DNA of 64,000 bases from contig NZ_CALPDE010000002.1 of assembly GCF_943193185.1 (NCBI RefSeq), positions 62,001 through 126,000 of the forward strand, written 5' to 3'. Positions 37,772-47,290 of the stretch are shown one piece after another. The stretch is from Lactococcus ileimucosae. Its GTDB lineage: Bacteria; Bacillota; Bacilli; Lactobacillales; Streptococcaceae. The notes beneath the pieces are model-generated. The model worked only from the letters and a program-made list of their open reading frames with translations. It searched no databases and was not told the origin of the DNA. How positions within the stretch are numbered: the stretch's first letter is position 1; the number at the start of each line of letters is the position of its first letter. The position numbers and the translations under genes were made by a program.

Positions 37772-38761
37772 ATGAAAAAATCCGAACGCATCAATTTAAT
37801 CATGCGCTATATAAATAATCGCTCGCGATTCACAATAGCAGAGCTACAAAAAGAGTTTGATATTTCCCGTGCTACAGCCATTCGAGATGTGCAAGACATT
37901 GAAGCTATGGGCTTGCCTCTAGTTGCGGAACGTGGTCGTGGGGGAGGTTATTTTGTCATGCAAAATGATTTTTTACCTACTGTACGTTTTACATCCGATG
38001 AGCTTAAGGCTGTTTTCATCGCCTTTATGGCTACTAAAAATCAGCAACTGCCCTATCTCCACGGTCGCAAAACGATTATGGAAAAGTTGATTGCTATAGC
38101 ACCACAGACTCAGCAGGATATCCTTATCATGTTGAATCAACTGTTGCTTTTTACAGGTTCAAATCCTGCCCATCCTGATATTTTGGAGTTGGATGATGCG
38201 GGACCACCTGAGTTTAATCAACTTCTTAATCTCGCTCTGAATGACCGTTATATGACTTTGACTTATGAACCTGTGACAGGGAGGACTGAACAGTTAAACG
38301 CTTATATTTTGCAGGTCTTTCAAATGCAAGGCACTTGGCTTTTGGACCTTTATGATCTTGATACCACTGCCTTTCGTTATCTGCCAATTGAGCAGCTTAG
38401 AGAGAGCAGGTCTTTGGTAGGAAATCCGCCTTTAAGTGAAAAGGAGATTCTGGTGCAACGCCAGCAGTTAAGGGTACACGGAAATCTCAAAGTTACACTC
38501 AATAAACGAGCTGTAGAGCGCTTTAAAGCCTTTCATCCACCAGGCTTAATTTTACAATTTACGGGTATGTTTCAATCTTCAGGACTTTTCCAAACGCAAA
38601 TTAATGAAAGTGATGAAGAAGAGGTGGAATACTATGCGGACTGGCTTCTTTATCTAGGTTTAGGTGCAAAAATAGAAAGTATGCCTCAGGCCTTAAAGGT
38701 AGCCTTAAAAGGGCGTCAGGAGAACTTGAAGGCACTGTTGGGATATAGGAGTGGAAATTAA
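37772..38761 (+). CDS. HTH/WYL-domain transcriptional regulator (YafY type)
   Basis: 329 residues. DeoR-like winged helix at about 1-60 (INLIMRYINNRSRFTIAEL, then EFDISRATAIRDVQDIEAMG), a linker, a WYL-type ligand-binding domain at about 140-225 (YMTLTYEP, TWLLDLYDLDTTAFRYLPIE) and a C-terminal extension. It is divergent from two GyrI-like proteins and has a palindrome in the shared region. The ATG follows the -10 by only six nt and has no ribosome site, so the mRNA is probably leaderless. Confidence 0.87.
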   Translation: MKKSERINLIMRYINNRSRFTIAELQKEFDISRATAIRDVQDIEAMGLPLVAERGRGGGYFVMQNDFLPTVRFTSDELKAVFIAFMATKNQQLPYLHGRKTIMEKLIAIAPQTQQDILIMLNQLLLFTGSNPAHPDILELDDAGPPEFNQLLNLALNDRYMTLTYEPVTGRTEQLNAYILQVFQMQGTWLLDLYDLDTTAFRYLPIEQLRESRSLVGNPPLSEKEILVQRQQLRVHGNLKVTLNKRAVERFKAFHPPGLILQFTGMFQSSGLFQTQINESDEEEVEYYADWLLYLGLGAKIESMPQALKVALKGRQENLKALLGYRSGN

Positions 38762-38846
38762 GCGGGACATATTTCTAAAGCACGTGATATTTGGGAAGAT
38801 TAACTTGCTCAAGTATAACGAGAAAAAAATAATATTTTGCTTGACA

Positions 38847-38890
38847 AGCAGGAAAAACAGAATTGCTAGCTTGGAACATTCTGCTTTTTT
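38847..38890 (+). terminator. terminator after the WYL gene
   Basis: CAGAAT (38858-38863) pairs with ATTCTG (38878-38883), extendable outward by AAGCAG/CTGCTT alternatives, followed by T6. The rest of 38762-39038 holds nothing recognisable. Confidence 0.55.
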
Positions 38891-39035
38891 ATGCATGTTC
38901 AGAATTAGCAGAAGCATCAAAACAGCTTTGCAACTCCTTATCCATCTCCTATTTAATGGAGTGTAAGAACTTTATAGGAAGCTTCAGAATTTCCCCACTT
39001 CGCATTCAAAAGCATGCCAAAAAATTTTATAAATA

Positions 39036-39186
39036 TGGTAAAATAGAGAGAATTCTGTTTGCACTCTACACAAGATAAATTTAGGGAATTTCTGGGAAAT
39101 GAAAGTCCTCAGGCAACTCCTTGCTAGCCCTTTAGTGGTGCGGACAGGGAAGATTTAGGAAAAATAGGGAAATTAAGGGGATAGAA
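39036..39186 (+). promoter_or_regulatory. extended -10 promoter and structured leader of tdk
   Basis: TGGTAAAAT (39036-39044) predicts a start near 39051 and a leader of about 135 nt. In it GGGAAAT...CCTC, GGCAA...TTGC and CCCTTTAG...CAGGG segments (about 39085-39155) could form two or three small helices. No known riboswitch or T-box is recognised. Confidence 0.4.
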
Positions 39187-39780
39187 ATGGCTCAATTGTA
39201 CTTCAAATATGGCAGTATGAATTCAGGCAAAAGTATTGAGATTCTGAAAGTTGCCCATAACTATGAAGAACAGGGAAAACCTGTTTTGATTATGACTTCT
39301 AGCTTAGATACACGTGCAGGGGTCGGTGTAGTGGCTAGCCGTATCGGTATGAGCAGTGATGCTGTAGCTATCGATGATAAGATGGATGTGTATGCTTATA
39401 TTGAAAATTTACCTGTAAGACCTTTTTGTGTCCTGATTGACGAAGCTCAGTTTCTCAATAAACAAAACATTTATGACTTGGCACGTGTAGTCGATGATTT
39501 AAATGTTCCCGTGATGGCTTTTGGTTTAAAAAATGATTTCAGAAATGAACTTTTTGAAGGTTCAAAATACTTATTGCTTCTGGCTGATAAAATCGAAGAA
39601 ATAAAAACGATTTGCTGGTATTGCAGTAAAAAAGCAACGATGGTTTTACGCATGGTTGAAGGCGAACCTGTATATGAAGGCGAGCAACTACAGATTGGGG
39701 GCAATGAGAGCTATATTCCAGTGTGTCGTAAACACTACTTTCATCCTTTGAAAAAGATGAACAGTTCCCAGATAAAATAA
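39187..39780 (+). CDS. tdk: thymidine kinase
   Basis: Salvages thymidine to dTMP. 197 residues. The P-loop GSMNSGKS is at 9-16, the catalytic region LIDEAQFL near 84-91, and structural zinc cysteines are in CWYCSKKA and a later C-R-K-H. AAGGGG lies upstream of ATG 39187. Located 34 nt before prfA, as in streptococci and lactococci. Confidence 0.96.
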   Translation: MAQLYFKYGSMNSGKSIEILKVAHNYEEQGKPVLIMTSSLDTRAGVGVVASRIGMSSDAVAIDDKMDVYAYIENLPVRPFCVLIDEAQFLNKQNIYDLARVVDDLNVPVMAFGLKNDFRNELFEGSKYLLLLADKIEEIKTICWYCSKKATMVLRMVEGEPVYEGEQLQIGGNESYIPVCRKHYFHPLKKMNSSQIK

Positions 39781-39814
39781 TAATTTTGAAAATAGAGGTA
39801 AGGAAAAATATAAA

Positions 39815-40888
39815 ATGTTTGATCAACTTGAAACAATGGTAGGACGATATGAGGAGCTGGGCGAATTACTCAGTGACCCACAGGTTGTCAATGATACAAA
39901 GCGCTTTATGGAACTTTCACGTGAAGAAGCCAATCTGCGTGATACTGTAGCCACTTATAATGAATACAAAAAGGTTCTTGAAACCATTTCCGACAGTGAA
40001 GAAATGCTCGGTGAAGGTGGGCTTGATGAGGACATGAAAGAAATGCTCAAAGAAGAGCTCTCAGAAGCCAAATCAGCAAAAGAAGAACTTGAAGAAAAAA
40101 TAAAAATTCTCTTGCTCCCTAAAGATCCAAATGATGATAAAAATATTATCTTGGAAATTCGTGGTGCAGCAGGTGGCGATGAGGCGGCACTCTTTGCCGG
40201 TGATTTGCTTAACATGTACCAACATTATGCAGAGTCACAAGGTTGGAAATTTGAAATCATGGAAGCCAGTGTAACCAGCATTGGTGGCTATAAAGAAGTC
40301 TCTGCTCTCGTTTCAGGAACGTCTGTCTATAGTAAACTTAAATATGAATCTGGTGCTCACCGCGTGCAACGCGTGCCAACAACGGAAACACAAGGACGTG
40401 TCCATACTTCAACAGCAACAGTCCTTGTCATGCCTGAAGTTGAAGAGTTCGAGATGAAAATTGAGCCAAAAGATCTCCGTGTTGATATCTATCATGCCTC
40501 AGGTGCCGGTGGACAAAATGTCAACAAAGTTGCGACAGCTGTACGTATGGTTCACTTGCCTACAGGCATCAAAGTTGAAATGCAAGAAGAACGTACGCAA
40601 CAAAAGAACCGTGATAAAGCCATCAAGTTGCTCAACACGAAGGTATTTGACTACTATCAACAAATCGAGTTGGATAAACAAAATGCCGAGCGAAAGTCCA
40701 CTGTCGGAACAGGTGACCGCTCAGAACGTATCCGGACCTATAATTTCCCACAAAACCGTGTGACCGATCACCGTATCGGCCTAACTTTACAAAAGTTGGA
40801 CACCATCCTTTCTGGAAAAATGGATGAAGTCATTGATGCGCTTGTGGTTTATGATCAAACAGAGAAATTGGCGGAGCTTAACAAGTAG
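39815..40888 (+). CDS. prfA: peptide chain release factor 1
   Basis: Recognises UAA/UAG stop codons and triggers peptide release. 357 residues. The GGQ motif (G232-G233-Q234 in GAGGQNVNK) carries the glutamine methylated by PrmC, encoded just downstream. The segment [18 protein letters not shown] is the family anticodon-loop region (PxT type). Same arrangement tdk-prfA-prmC as in related genera. Confidence 0.97.
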   Translation: MFDQLETMVGRYEELGELLSDPQVVNDTKRFMELSREEANLRDTVATYNEYKKVLETISDSEEMLGEGGLDEDMKEMLKEELSEAKSAKEELEEKIKILLLPKDPNDDKNIILEIRGAAGGDEAALFAGDLLNMYQHYAESQGWKFEIMEASVTSIGGYKEVSALVSGTSVYSKLKYESGAHRVQRVPTTETQGRVHTSTATVLVMPEVEEFEMKIEPKDLRVDIYHASGAGGQNVNKVATAVRMVHLPTGIKVEMQEERTQQKNRDKAIKLLNTKVFDYYQQIELDKQNAERKSTVGTGDRSERIRTYNFPQNRVTDHRIGLTLQKLDTILSGKMDEVIDALVVYDQTEKLAELNK

Positions 40889-41052
40889 TGCAGAAGTTTC
40901 AGTTTGAAGTAAAAAGTGAAGGACATTCTGGGAAAGCCTGCAGATTTTAAGCTTAACTGATAAAAGAGAAGCTTAAGAAGCGGTGACAAGTAGAGTAAGC
41001 ATAAAAAGTTAGTGGTACTTGTAGGTTGGAAAATATTGTCAATGAAAAAAAC

Positions 41053-41082
41053 AGGACACGCAATGAAAAAGCGGTCCTTTTT
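41053..41082 (+). terminator. terminator between prfA and prmC
   Basis: AGGAC-A-CGC pairs with GCG-GTCCT, followed by T-rich sequence. It partly separates prmC from prfA. The 274-nt gap otherwise shows no gene. Confidence 0.6.
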
Positions 41083-41162
41083 GTCAAAAGTAATATGGCA
41101 ATCCTGTGTGTATTTATCGGGACCTATTTTCCTCTACTTTAAAAATGAGGAGGAAAGAAAAA

Positions 41163-41975
41163 ATGTTATGGATTGAAGCTGTGCGTCAACTTTCTAGCAA
41201 TCTAGTAGAGCCTTTTGCTCTAGAATTTGTTTGGAGAAACTTGCACGAATTAACGAAATTGCAATGGTTAAATTTGCAGAAAGAAATCATTTCAGAAACA
41301 GAGTGGACAGAGCTAAAGTCTATAGCCCAGCGCTTAGAAAATGATGAACCGCCACAATATATTGTCGGCTGGGCAGAGTTTTGCGACTTAAAATTGATTG
41401 TGGATGAACGTGTATTGATTCCTCGCCCAGAAACAGAAGAACTTGTTCAGATGATTTTGTCAGATAATGATGCAAGCGTACGTGCTGTTTTAGATATTGG
41501 GACAGGTTCAGGAGCTATTGCTTTGGCTTTAGCGCAGCAGAGGATGCAGTGGCAAATTACGGCAGTGGATATTTCAAAAGCCGCTCTTGAAGTAGCACGT
41601 GAAAATGCCTCAAAACACAACCTTGTGTTAAAGTTTATTCACTCGGATGTTTTTGAAAATATACAAGAGAAGTACGATATCATTGTTTCTAATCCACCCT
41701 ATATAGCTTTTGATGAGACTTATGAGATGGACCAATCTGTTATTCGATTCGAGCCAGACGGCGCTCTTTTTGCAGAACATCAAGGTTTAGCAATTTATGA
41801 AAAAATAGCGGAAAGGGCTCAAAACCACTTGAAACCTGGAGGGAAAATATATTTGGAAATTGGCTACAAACAGGGGGAGAAAGTGAAAGCACTTTTTGAA
41901 GACAAGTTCCCGGGGAAAACGGTTAACATTCACCAAGATATTTTTGGAAAAGACCGCATAGTAAGCGTGCAGTAG
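41163..41975 (+). CDS. prmC: release factor glutamine methyltransferase
   Basis: N5-methylates the GGQ glutamine of release factors. 270 residues from ATG 41163, chosen because GAGGAGG precedes it; the upstream open frame is untranslated. The AdoMet motif is VLDIGTGSGAIAL, and the catalytic NPPY is at 177-180 (VSNPPYIAF). Functionally linked to prfA upstream. Confidence 0.95.
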   Translation: MLWIEAVRQLSSNLVEPFALEFVWRNLHELTKLQWLNLQKEIISETEWTELKSIAQRLENDEPPQYIVGWAEFCDLKLIVDERVLIPRPETEELVQMILSDNDASVRAVLDIGTGSGAIALALAQQRMQWQITAVDISKAALEVARENASKHNLVLKFIHSDVFENIQEKYDIIVSNPPYIAFDETYEMDQSVIRFEPDGALFAEHQGLAIYEKIAERAQNHLKPGGKIYLEIGYKQGEKVKALFEDKFPGKTVNIHQDIFGKDRIVSVQ

Positions 41976-42430
41976 GTGCAAGTCAAGCTAAGGCAAAGCA
42001 GATTATCTTCGTGACAAATACAGGTGCCTTTTTTGATGAATACTCCCCATTTTCACAGCGTGGTTGGCGAGTTTTTTCAAAATTTTTTGGGCGGAAAGAA
42101 TACAAGCGAGCTTGACTTCTTCTCACGAATTTTCTATGTGCTGGTCAAGGCGTACCTTGCTTTATTTAGAGTAGGGGAAGCTGTGTAAGCAGTCGTAAGT
42201 TATCCTTGTGAGTGTCAACTTAGACATAGAAAATTTAGCTGCTGGTCAAACTGTACAGAAGAGAGGAGGAGCTGAAACAGGGCGTTTTTAAGAGCTCTTT
42301 CCTCTCTGAAGCATGTAGTTCCGTATTTTTATATAAAATAAAAAACGATTTTGTTGACTATTAGGTCTCTCCCATTTATGATAAAGAAGTGTTACTTAAA
42401 GACAAATGCTACATGAGAGGAAATTATAAA
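41976..42430. other. 455-nt gap between prmC and tsaC
   Basis: No reading frame with coding character was found on either strand. A weak hairpin (AAGGCA...TGCCTTTTTT, about 41993-42038) may terminate prmC. The only clear signal is the tsaC promoter near its end. Confidence 0.6.
42354..42382 (+). promoter_or_regulatory. promoter of tsaC
   Basis: TTGACT (42354-42359), 17-nt spacer, TATGAT (42377-42382). Confidence 0.75.
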
Positions 42431-43033
42431 ATGACAGTTCAAAAAGCAATAGAAGTTTTAAAAGCAGGAGAGCTAGCTGTATTACCTACTGAGACAGTTT
42501 ATGGTCTATTTGCTGATGCAACGAATGAAGCAGCTGTACAAAGATTGTATGCCGTAAAAGGCCGCCCCATTGACAAGGCACTAAACATGAATGTAGCAGA
42601 CTATAATGAGATTTTGAAATACTCCATCCATCAGCCTCCATATCTAGAAAAGCTAGTGAAAGCTTTTCTTCCGGGACCGCTGACGCTTATTTTAGAGGCA
42701 AGTTCGGAAGTACCTGAGTGGATTCATGTGGGTAAGACCACTGTAGGGTTCCGAATGCCTTCTATCCAAGCAACACAAGAAGTGATTAAAGCTTTAGGAG
42801 TCCTAGTTGGACCTTCCGCAAACCTAACAGGCGCACCCAGTCCACGATTTTATAATGAGTTAACGACAGATATCTTGGATAAGGCAGCAGTTTCTATTCA
42901 AGATGACAGTGTTTATGGTCTAGATACAACTATTTTAGATCTTTCTGCAGATAAACCCCAAATTTTACGACAAGGAGCCATTACAGCGAAAGAACTCCTT
43001 GAGGCAGTTCCAGAATTATCTGAAATTGTTTAA
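42431..43033 (+). CDS. tsaC: threonylcarbamoyl-AMP synthase (Sua5/YrdC family)
   Basis: Makes L-threonylcarbamoyl-AMP from threonine, bicarbonate and ATP for the t6A37 modification of tRNAs. 200 residues from ATG 42431 (AGAGGAAA upstream), i.e. a YrdC domain without the extra Sua5 domain. Motifs: [13 protein letters not shown] (about 21-33), [14 protein letters not shown]. It precedes glyA, as in related genomes. Confidence 0.92.
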   Translation: MTVQKAIEVLKAGELAVLPTETVYGLFADATNEAAVQRLYAVKGRPIDKALNMNVADYNEILKYSIHQPPYLEKLVKAFLPGPLTLILEASSEVPEWIHVGKTTVGFRMPSIQATQEVIKALGVLVGPSANLTGAPSPRFYNELTTDILDKAAVSIQDDSVYGLDTTILDLSADKPQILRQGAITAKELLEAVPELSEIV

Positions 43034-43143
43034 ACAAATCATTTGGTTCAGTCTTTTGCTTTAGATATAATGGAAGATGTACAAAAGTTGCTCCTTGGTT
43101 AACAAAATCAGAGAGAGCAATGCATATGGCAAAGGAGACACAT

Positions 43144-44385
43144 ATGGAAATATATAATTTTGAGGCACTTGATCCAGAACTTTGGACTGCTATTCATGCA
43201 GAAGAAACACGTCAACAGGAGACAATTGAATTAATTGCTTCTGAGAATATCGTATCCCCAGCAGTACGTGCAGCGCAGGGCTCTGTCTTAACCAATAAAT
43301 ACGCAGAAGGTTATCCTGAAAAGCGTTATTATGGTGGAACAGAAGCCGTGGATGTGGTGGAAAACTTGGCTATTGAACGTGCCAAAGCGCTTTTCCATGC
43401 TGAGTTTGCAAACGTACAGCCACACTCAGGCTCCCAAGCTAATGCAGCAGCTTATATGGCACTCATAGAACCAGGCGATACTGTGCTAGGAATGGACTTA
43501 AATGCTGGAGGACACTTGACTCACGGTTCACAAGTTAACTTTTCTGGTAAAATGTATAACTTCGTTTCTTATGGACTTAATCCAGAAACAGAATTACTGG
43601 ACTTTGAAGAAATCGCAGCACAAGCTGAAAAATATCGTCCAGCGCTTATTATCGCTGGAGCATCGGCTTACTCACGTATTATAGATTTTTCAAAATTCCG
43701 CGAAATCGCAGACAAAGTTGGTGCTAAATTGATGGTAGATATGGCACACATCGCGGGGCTTGTGGCTACTGGACATCATCCAAGTCCGCTCCCTTATGCC
43801 GATGTTGTGACTTCGACAACACACAAGACCCTGCGGGGACCACGTGGTGGTCTGATTCTCACAAATGATGCAGATTTAGCTAAAAAAATTAACAGCGCAA
43901 TTTTTCCAGGTTTACAAGGTGGACCATTGGAGCATGTGATAGCGGCTAAAGCAGTTGCTTTTAAAGAAGCCTTAGCACCGGAATTTACGGATTATATTGG
44001 ACAAGTGTTGAAAAATACATCGGCTATGGCTGATGAGTTCAGACGAGCAGGTTTACACGTTGTTTCAGATGGAACAGATAATCATCTCTTCTTAGTGAAG
44101 GTAACAGAGCTAGGAATTAATGGCAAAGAAGCGCAAAACCTCTTAGATACAGTCAACATTACGCTTAACAAAAATTCGGTTCCGGGCGAAAAACTCAGCC
44201 CTTTTGAAACAAGTGGTGTACGTATCGGAGCAGCAGCAATTACGAGTCGAGGAATGAAAGAAGACGAAAGTCGTAAGATTGCCCAAATGATCGTTAAAGC
44301 ATTGGCAAACAAAGATGACGAAACAACACTCCAAGAGGTACGTCAATTTGCATTAAATTTGACAAAGACCTTTCCTTTGGTCTAG
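43144..44385 (+). CDS. glyA: serine hydroxymethyltransferase
   Basis: PLP enzyme converting serine and tetrahydrofolate to glycine and methylene-tetrahydrofolate. 413 residues from ATG 43144, with AAAGGAG 6 nt upstream; two earlier in-frame ATGs lack such a site. The PLP lysine is K228 in [15 protein letters not shown] -10-like GATATAAT near 43067 gives a leader of about 70 nt. Confidence 0.96.
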   Translation: MEIYNFEALDPELWTAIHAEETRQQETIELIASENIVSPAVRAAQGSVLTNKYAEGYPEKRYYGGTEAVDVVENLAIERAKALFHAEFANVQPHSGSQANAAAYMALIEPGDTVLGMDLNAGGHLTHGSQVNFSGKMYNFVSYGLNPETELLDFEEIAAQAEKYRPALIIAGASAYSRIIDFSKFREIADKVGAKLMVDMAHIAGLVATGHHPSPLPYADVVTSTTHKTLRGPRGGLILTNDADLAKKINSAIFPGLQGGPLEHVIAAKAVAFKEALAPEFTDYIGQVLKNTSAMADEFRRAGLHVVSDGTDNHLFLVKVTELGINGKEAQNLLDTVNITLNKNSVPGEKLSPFETSGVRIGAAAITSRGMKEDESRKIAQMIVKALANKDDETTLQEVRQFALNLTKTFPLV

Positions 44386-44554
44386 AATATAGGTACAACT
44401 TTTTTAACAAGACTTCCACCGGATAAAGAATAATATGAACAGTGATAAGTAAAGAGGTGGACATGCTAGAGAAGTTTTTAACATGGCAAGATGGCAGAAG
44501 TACAAACTGAAGTTGAAGTACGGCCATCAGAAAGAATGATTAGGTAATAGACAA

Positions 44555-45166
44555 ATGTTGAAAATTTTGAAGCTCTTTATCAAGCTCACACTACTTGTAG
44601 TAGTAGTTGGAGCAGTTTTTTATGCGCATAGAACTTATACAAATGTAAAAAATGTGATGAAGTATGAAAAGGCGGTTGATGCAACACTTAAAGCGCAAGG
44701 ACTAGAAGGTGATACGAGGTTGGCGTTGGCCATTATTTATACAGAGACAAAAGGGAATGCAGCGGATGTTATGCAGTCAAGCGAAAGCTTAAATGGAAAT
44801 CGAAATAGTATTTCAACTGAAGATGAGAGCATACAGCAAGGTGTAGCAAATCTTTGTAAGGTTTTAGAGTATGCCGAAGACAAAAAAGTAGACATCTGGG
44901 CAGGTGTGCAGGCTTATAATTTCGGTCAATCCTATATAGACTATGTGGCTAAAAATGGCGGAAAAAACAATCTAGAATTAGCAGAAAAGTATTCGCGTAC
45001 CGTTGTGGCCCCGAGTTTAGGAAATACAACAGGTGAAACTTATTATCATGTGACAGTGGATTCACTGATGAACAGTGGAGGAAAACTCTACGTTAATGGT
45101 GGAAATATGTATTATGCAAACGAGGTCAAATGGCATTTAATGTTGCTCGATCTTTTCAATTGGTAG
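44555..45166 (+). CDS. membrane-anchored lysozyme-like protein
   Basis: 203 residues with one N-terminal membrane segment (about 5-25) and an extracellular domain of the lysozyme-like (SLT/GEWL-related) family. Probable catalytic Glu in LAIIYTETKGN (about residue 65), and the conserved GVQAYNFG and YSRTVVAPSLG blocks. Members cleave peptidoglycan and are common in Gram-positive bacteria, including conjugative elements; here it follows glyA as a chromosomal gene. The ribosome site is weak (TAGG). The 169 nt between glyA and this gene contain a 15-codon frame with a good ribosome site (44464) but no recognisable gene. Confidence 0.82.
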   Translation: MLKILKLFIKLTLLVVVVGAVFYAHRTYTNVKNVMKYEKAVDATLKAQGLEGDTRLALAIIYTETKGNAADVMQSSESLNGNRNSISTEDESIQQGVANLCKVLEYAEDKKVDIWAGVQAYNFGQSYIDYVAKNGGKNNLELAEKYSRTVVAPSLGNTTGETYYHVTVDSLMNSGGKLYVNGGNMYYANEVKWHLMLLDLFNW

Positions 45167-45220
45167 AAAGTAGGACAGAGCAAGGAAGCTGACCTGTTCA
45201 AAAGATAAAGTCTATAAACA

Positions 45221-45308
45221 AAAAACATTCAACGCCTAAAATGAACGTTATAAATCAGACAGGAGAAAGTTATATTTTTCATCTCTGGTTTAGGGGTTCA
45301 TTTTTTTC
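45221..45308 (+). terminator. long imperfect terminator hairpin after the lysozyme-like gene
   Basis: AAAAAACATTCAACGCCTAAA can pair imperfectly with GGTTTAGGGGTTCATTTTTTT about 50 nt later. The remaining sequence to 45500 holds no gene. Confidence 0.5.
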
Positions 45309-45502
45309 ATCAGTAGTTGATTTCTTTAGATAGCAGTGCAGATGTGTATTCCATATTTTTTTCCTAAATTATAAAAAATCTGGCGAAACAAAAATACGTA
45401 AAGTAGGGCAAGCTGTATGAAAATTTAACCCAAGTGTCTGTAGACTGGAGATTTAACGAATTTTTATGATTTTTTATTTAAATTTAAAACTAAAACTAAA
45501 AC

Positions 45503-45535
45503 AAAATGGCAGTAGATTTTCATCTACCACCATGG
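45503..45535 (-). terminator. terminator of acyP, third copy of the dispersed hairpin
   Basis: On the minus strand: ATGGTGGTAGAT, GAAA, ATCTACTGCCATTTT. Nearly the same sequence as at 35515-35550 and related to the pepV terminator. Confidence 0.8.
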
Positions 45536-45548
45536 CGCATACAAAAAC

Positions 45549-45824
45549 TTAATATTTTATATCAAAATTTTCAAAATCATCGAAATCTGCAGAAAAGACA
45601 TCAAGTTTAATAACAGAAGCAAAGGGAGTCGGGCCCTGACGAAGTTTTTCTTCAAAGATTTTTAACGTTTCTTGATTATCCGCCTGAGCAAACAGTCCTA
45701 CAGTACCGTCTGCATTGTTCCAAACACGTCCCTTAAGTCCCAGTTGTCGTGCAATAAGAACAGTTCCATAACGAAAGCCAACACCTTGTACCTGTCCGTG
45801 AGCGATTATTTTAACTTTGTACAT
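45549..45824 (-). CDS. acyP: acylphosphatase
   Basis: Hydrolyses acylphosphates. 91 residues. The phosphate-binding loop is GQVQGVGFRYG with R18, and the catalytic Asn is N36 in VWNNADGTV; both are intact. GGGAGGAAG precedes the ATG at 45824. It is divergent from the rRNA methyltransferase gene, a pairing seen in lactococci and streptococci. Confidence 0.95.
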   Translation of the reverse strand: MYKVKIIAHGQVQGVGFRYGTVLIARQLGLKGRVWNNADGTVGLFAQADNQETLKIFEEKLRQGPTPFASVIKLDVFSADFDDFENFDIKY

Positions 45825-45865
45825 CGTTCTTCCTCCCCTGTAGGAAACTAAAATTTATTGCATAA

Positions 45866-45879
45866 GGCACATAAGTGCC
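45866..45879. promoter_or_regulatory. palindrome between acyP and the rRNA methyltransferase
   Basis: GGCACATAAGTGCC lies midway between the divergent starts, just upstream of the rightward promoter. It could be an operator or simply a hairpin in the acyP leader. Confidence 0.35.
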
Positions 45880-45902
45880 CTTAGGTGCAGTGATAAATAG
45901 TA

Positions 45903-45911
45903 TGATATAAT
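45903..45911 (+). promoter_or_regulatory. extended -10 promoter abutting the rRNA methyltransferase start
   Basis: TGATATAAT ends eight nt before ATG 45920, with no ribosome site in between (TATAACAA). A leaderless or one-base-leader mRNA is expected. Confidence 0.65.
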
Positions 45912-45919
45912 TATAACAA

Positions 45920-46648
45920 ATGGAAATTATAAGAGCAAAAGACAATAAAAAAATTAAGGCAGCACGCAGGCTACTCACAAAGAAAAAATACCGTAAAAAT
46001 TCTTATCTCATAGAAGGCTTTCATCTGCTTGAAGAGGCTGTAAATTCTGGAGCTGAGATTTTACAAATTTTTGTGGAAGAAGATAAGCATAAAGAAGTTG
46101 AACATTTGGATAAGGTTGTTGTTGTCAGCTCGGAAGTCTTGAAGAGCTTGTCGGATACTGGAACCCCTCAAGGCGTGGTCGCTGAAGTTGTGCGTACAAA
46201 GGAGCATATTCAGCTTGACCAAGGAAAGTTTCTGATTTTAGAAAACGTTCAAGATCCTGGGAATGTAGGCACGATGATTCGCACCGCAGATGCAGCAGGA
46301 TTTTCAGCAGTCCTTTGTTTGGGGGATACAGCTGATGTTTATGCACCAAAAGTGATGCGAAGTATGCAAGGAAGCAACTTCCACATCCCCATCTGGCATA
46401 TAAAAGATTTTACAGCTTTACAGGCGGCCAATATTCCTCTTTATGTGACGAGTTTATCAAAAGATTCTGTGAATTACAAAGAACTGTCAGTAGAAAAAAA
46501 TTTTGCTTTAGTTATGGGAAATGAGGGAGCAGGAGTAACTTCAACAGCAGTAAGTGCTGCAGATAAACTGATACACATTGAAATGTTTGGCCAAGCAGAA
46601 TCTCTGAATGTTGCTGTTGCTGCAGGGATTTTGATGTTCAGTTTATGA
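45920..46648 (+). CDS. TrmH/SpoU-family RNA 2'-O-methyltransferase
   Basis: Methylates a ribose in rRNA or tRNA; the target nucleotide is not known. 242 residues. The N-terminal substrate-binding domain (about 1-90) starts MEIIRAKDNKKIKAARRLL. The SPOUT knot motifs follow: LILENVQDPGNVGTMIRTA (about 107-125), MGNEGAGVT, IEMFGQAESLNVAVA. The gene has no ribosome site and a -10 almost touching the ATG (see promoter entry). Confidence 0.92.
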   Translation: MEIIRAKDNKKIKAARRLLTKKKYRKNSYLIEGFHLLEEAVNSGAEILQIFVEEDKHKEVEHLDKVVVVSSEVLKSLSDTGTPQGVVAEVVRTKEHIQLDQGKFLILENVQDPGNVGTMIRTADAAGFSAVLCLGDTADVYAPKVMRSMQGSNFHIPIWHIKDFTALQAANIPLYVTSLSKDSVNYKELSVEKNFALVMGNEGAGVTSTAVSAADKLIHIEMFGQAESLNVAVAAGILMFSL

Positions 46649-46652
46649 AAAC

Positions 46653-46683
46653 AAAAAAGCTTGCGATAAACCGCAAGTTTTTA
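46653..46683. terminator. shared terminator of the methyltransferase and flavodoxin genes
   Basis: AAAAAAG-CTTGCG, ATAAAC, CGCAAG-TTTTTA lies between convergent genes and works in both directions. Confidence 0.8.
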
Positions 46684-46688
46684 TATTA

Positions 46689-47132
46689 TCATTGCACCTT
46701 AGCTGCCAATGTTTCAGCAAAAGCTTCAAGATTAATAATGTCCTCATCCTCAGCATTCAAATCAACCTTGACAGATTCAGCCCCCTTTTCAGCTCCTGTG
46801 AGCGCAAATTGTTCTTCAAACATATCTACACAGATACAGAAATCATCATAAAAGGTATCGCCTGAACCACAAACGCCAAAAACTTTTCCCGAAAGATCAA
46901 CCTCTTTTAAGTCTTCATAGAAATCTACGATTTCATCCGGTAGTTCACCATCACCATAAGTATAAGTTGCAACGATACAAAGATCAGCATCTTCAAACTC
47001 ATCGGCATCCACGGAGGTACATTCGTCCAAGTCTACATCAAGACCCAACTCCTCCAATTTATCAGTAACAATTTCAGCAATTTCCTGTGTATTACCAGTC
47101 ATACTTGCATAAACTACTTTTGCTAAAGCCAT
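46689..47132 (-). CDS. flavodoxin
   Basis: FMN-binding electron carrier. 147 residues, very acidic. The phosphate loop SMTGNTQEIAE is at about 10-20; FMN-flanking loops are ATYTYGDGELPDE and GSGDTFYDDFC. AGGGAGCAG precedes the ATG at 47132. In streptococci flavodoxins supply electrons to, for example, isoprenoid synthesis; the partner here is unknown. Confidence 0.93.
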   Translation of the reverse strand: MALAKVVYASMTGNTQEIAEIVTDKLEELGLDVDLDECTSVDADEFEDADLCIVATYTYGDGELPDEIVDFYEDLKEVDLSGKVFGVCGSGDTFYDDFCICVDMFEEQFALTGAEKGAESVKVDLNAEDEDIINLEAFAETLAAKVQ

Positions 47133-47290
47133 TTTCTGCTCCCTTGTGAAATTTATATAACAAGATTATATCAAGAAATTCAAGAAAAATCAGCTTCCGT
47201 GCATTTTTTCAGACTTTCTACCCCAGTATTTTTATGATAGAATAGGAGTATCATTGTGATTAGAGAAATATTTAGGAGAAGGTAAAAAGA

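Noticed and set aside
44464-44511. 15-codon ORF with a good ribosome site between glyA and the lysozyme-like gene
   Set aside because: Too short and without features; may be a remnant, so not annotated as a gene.
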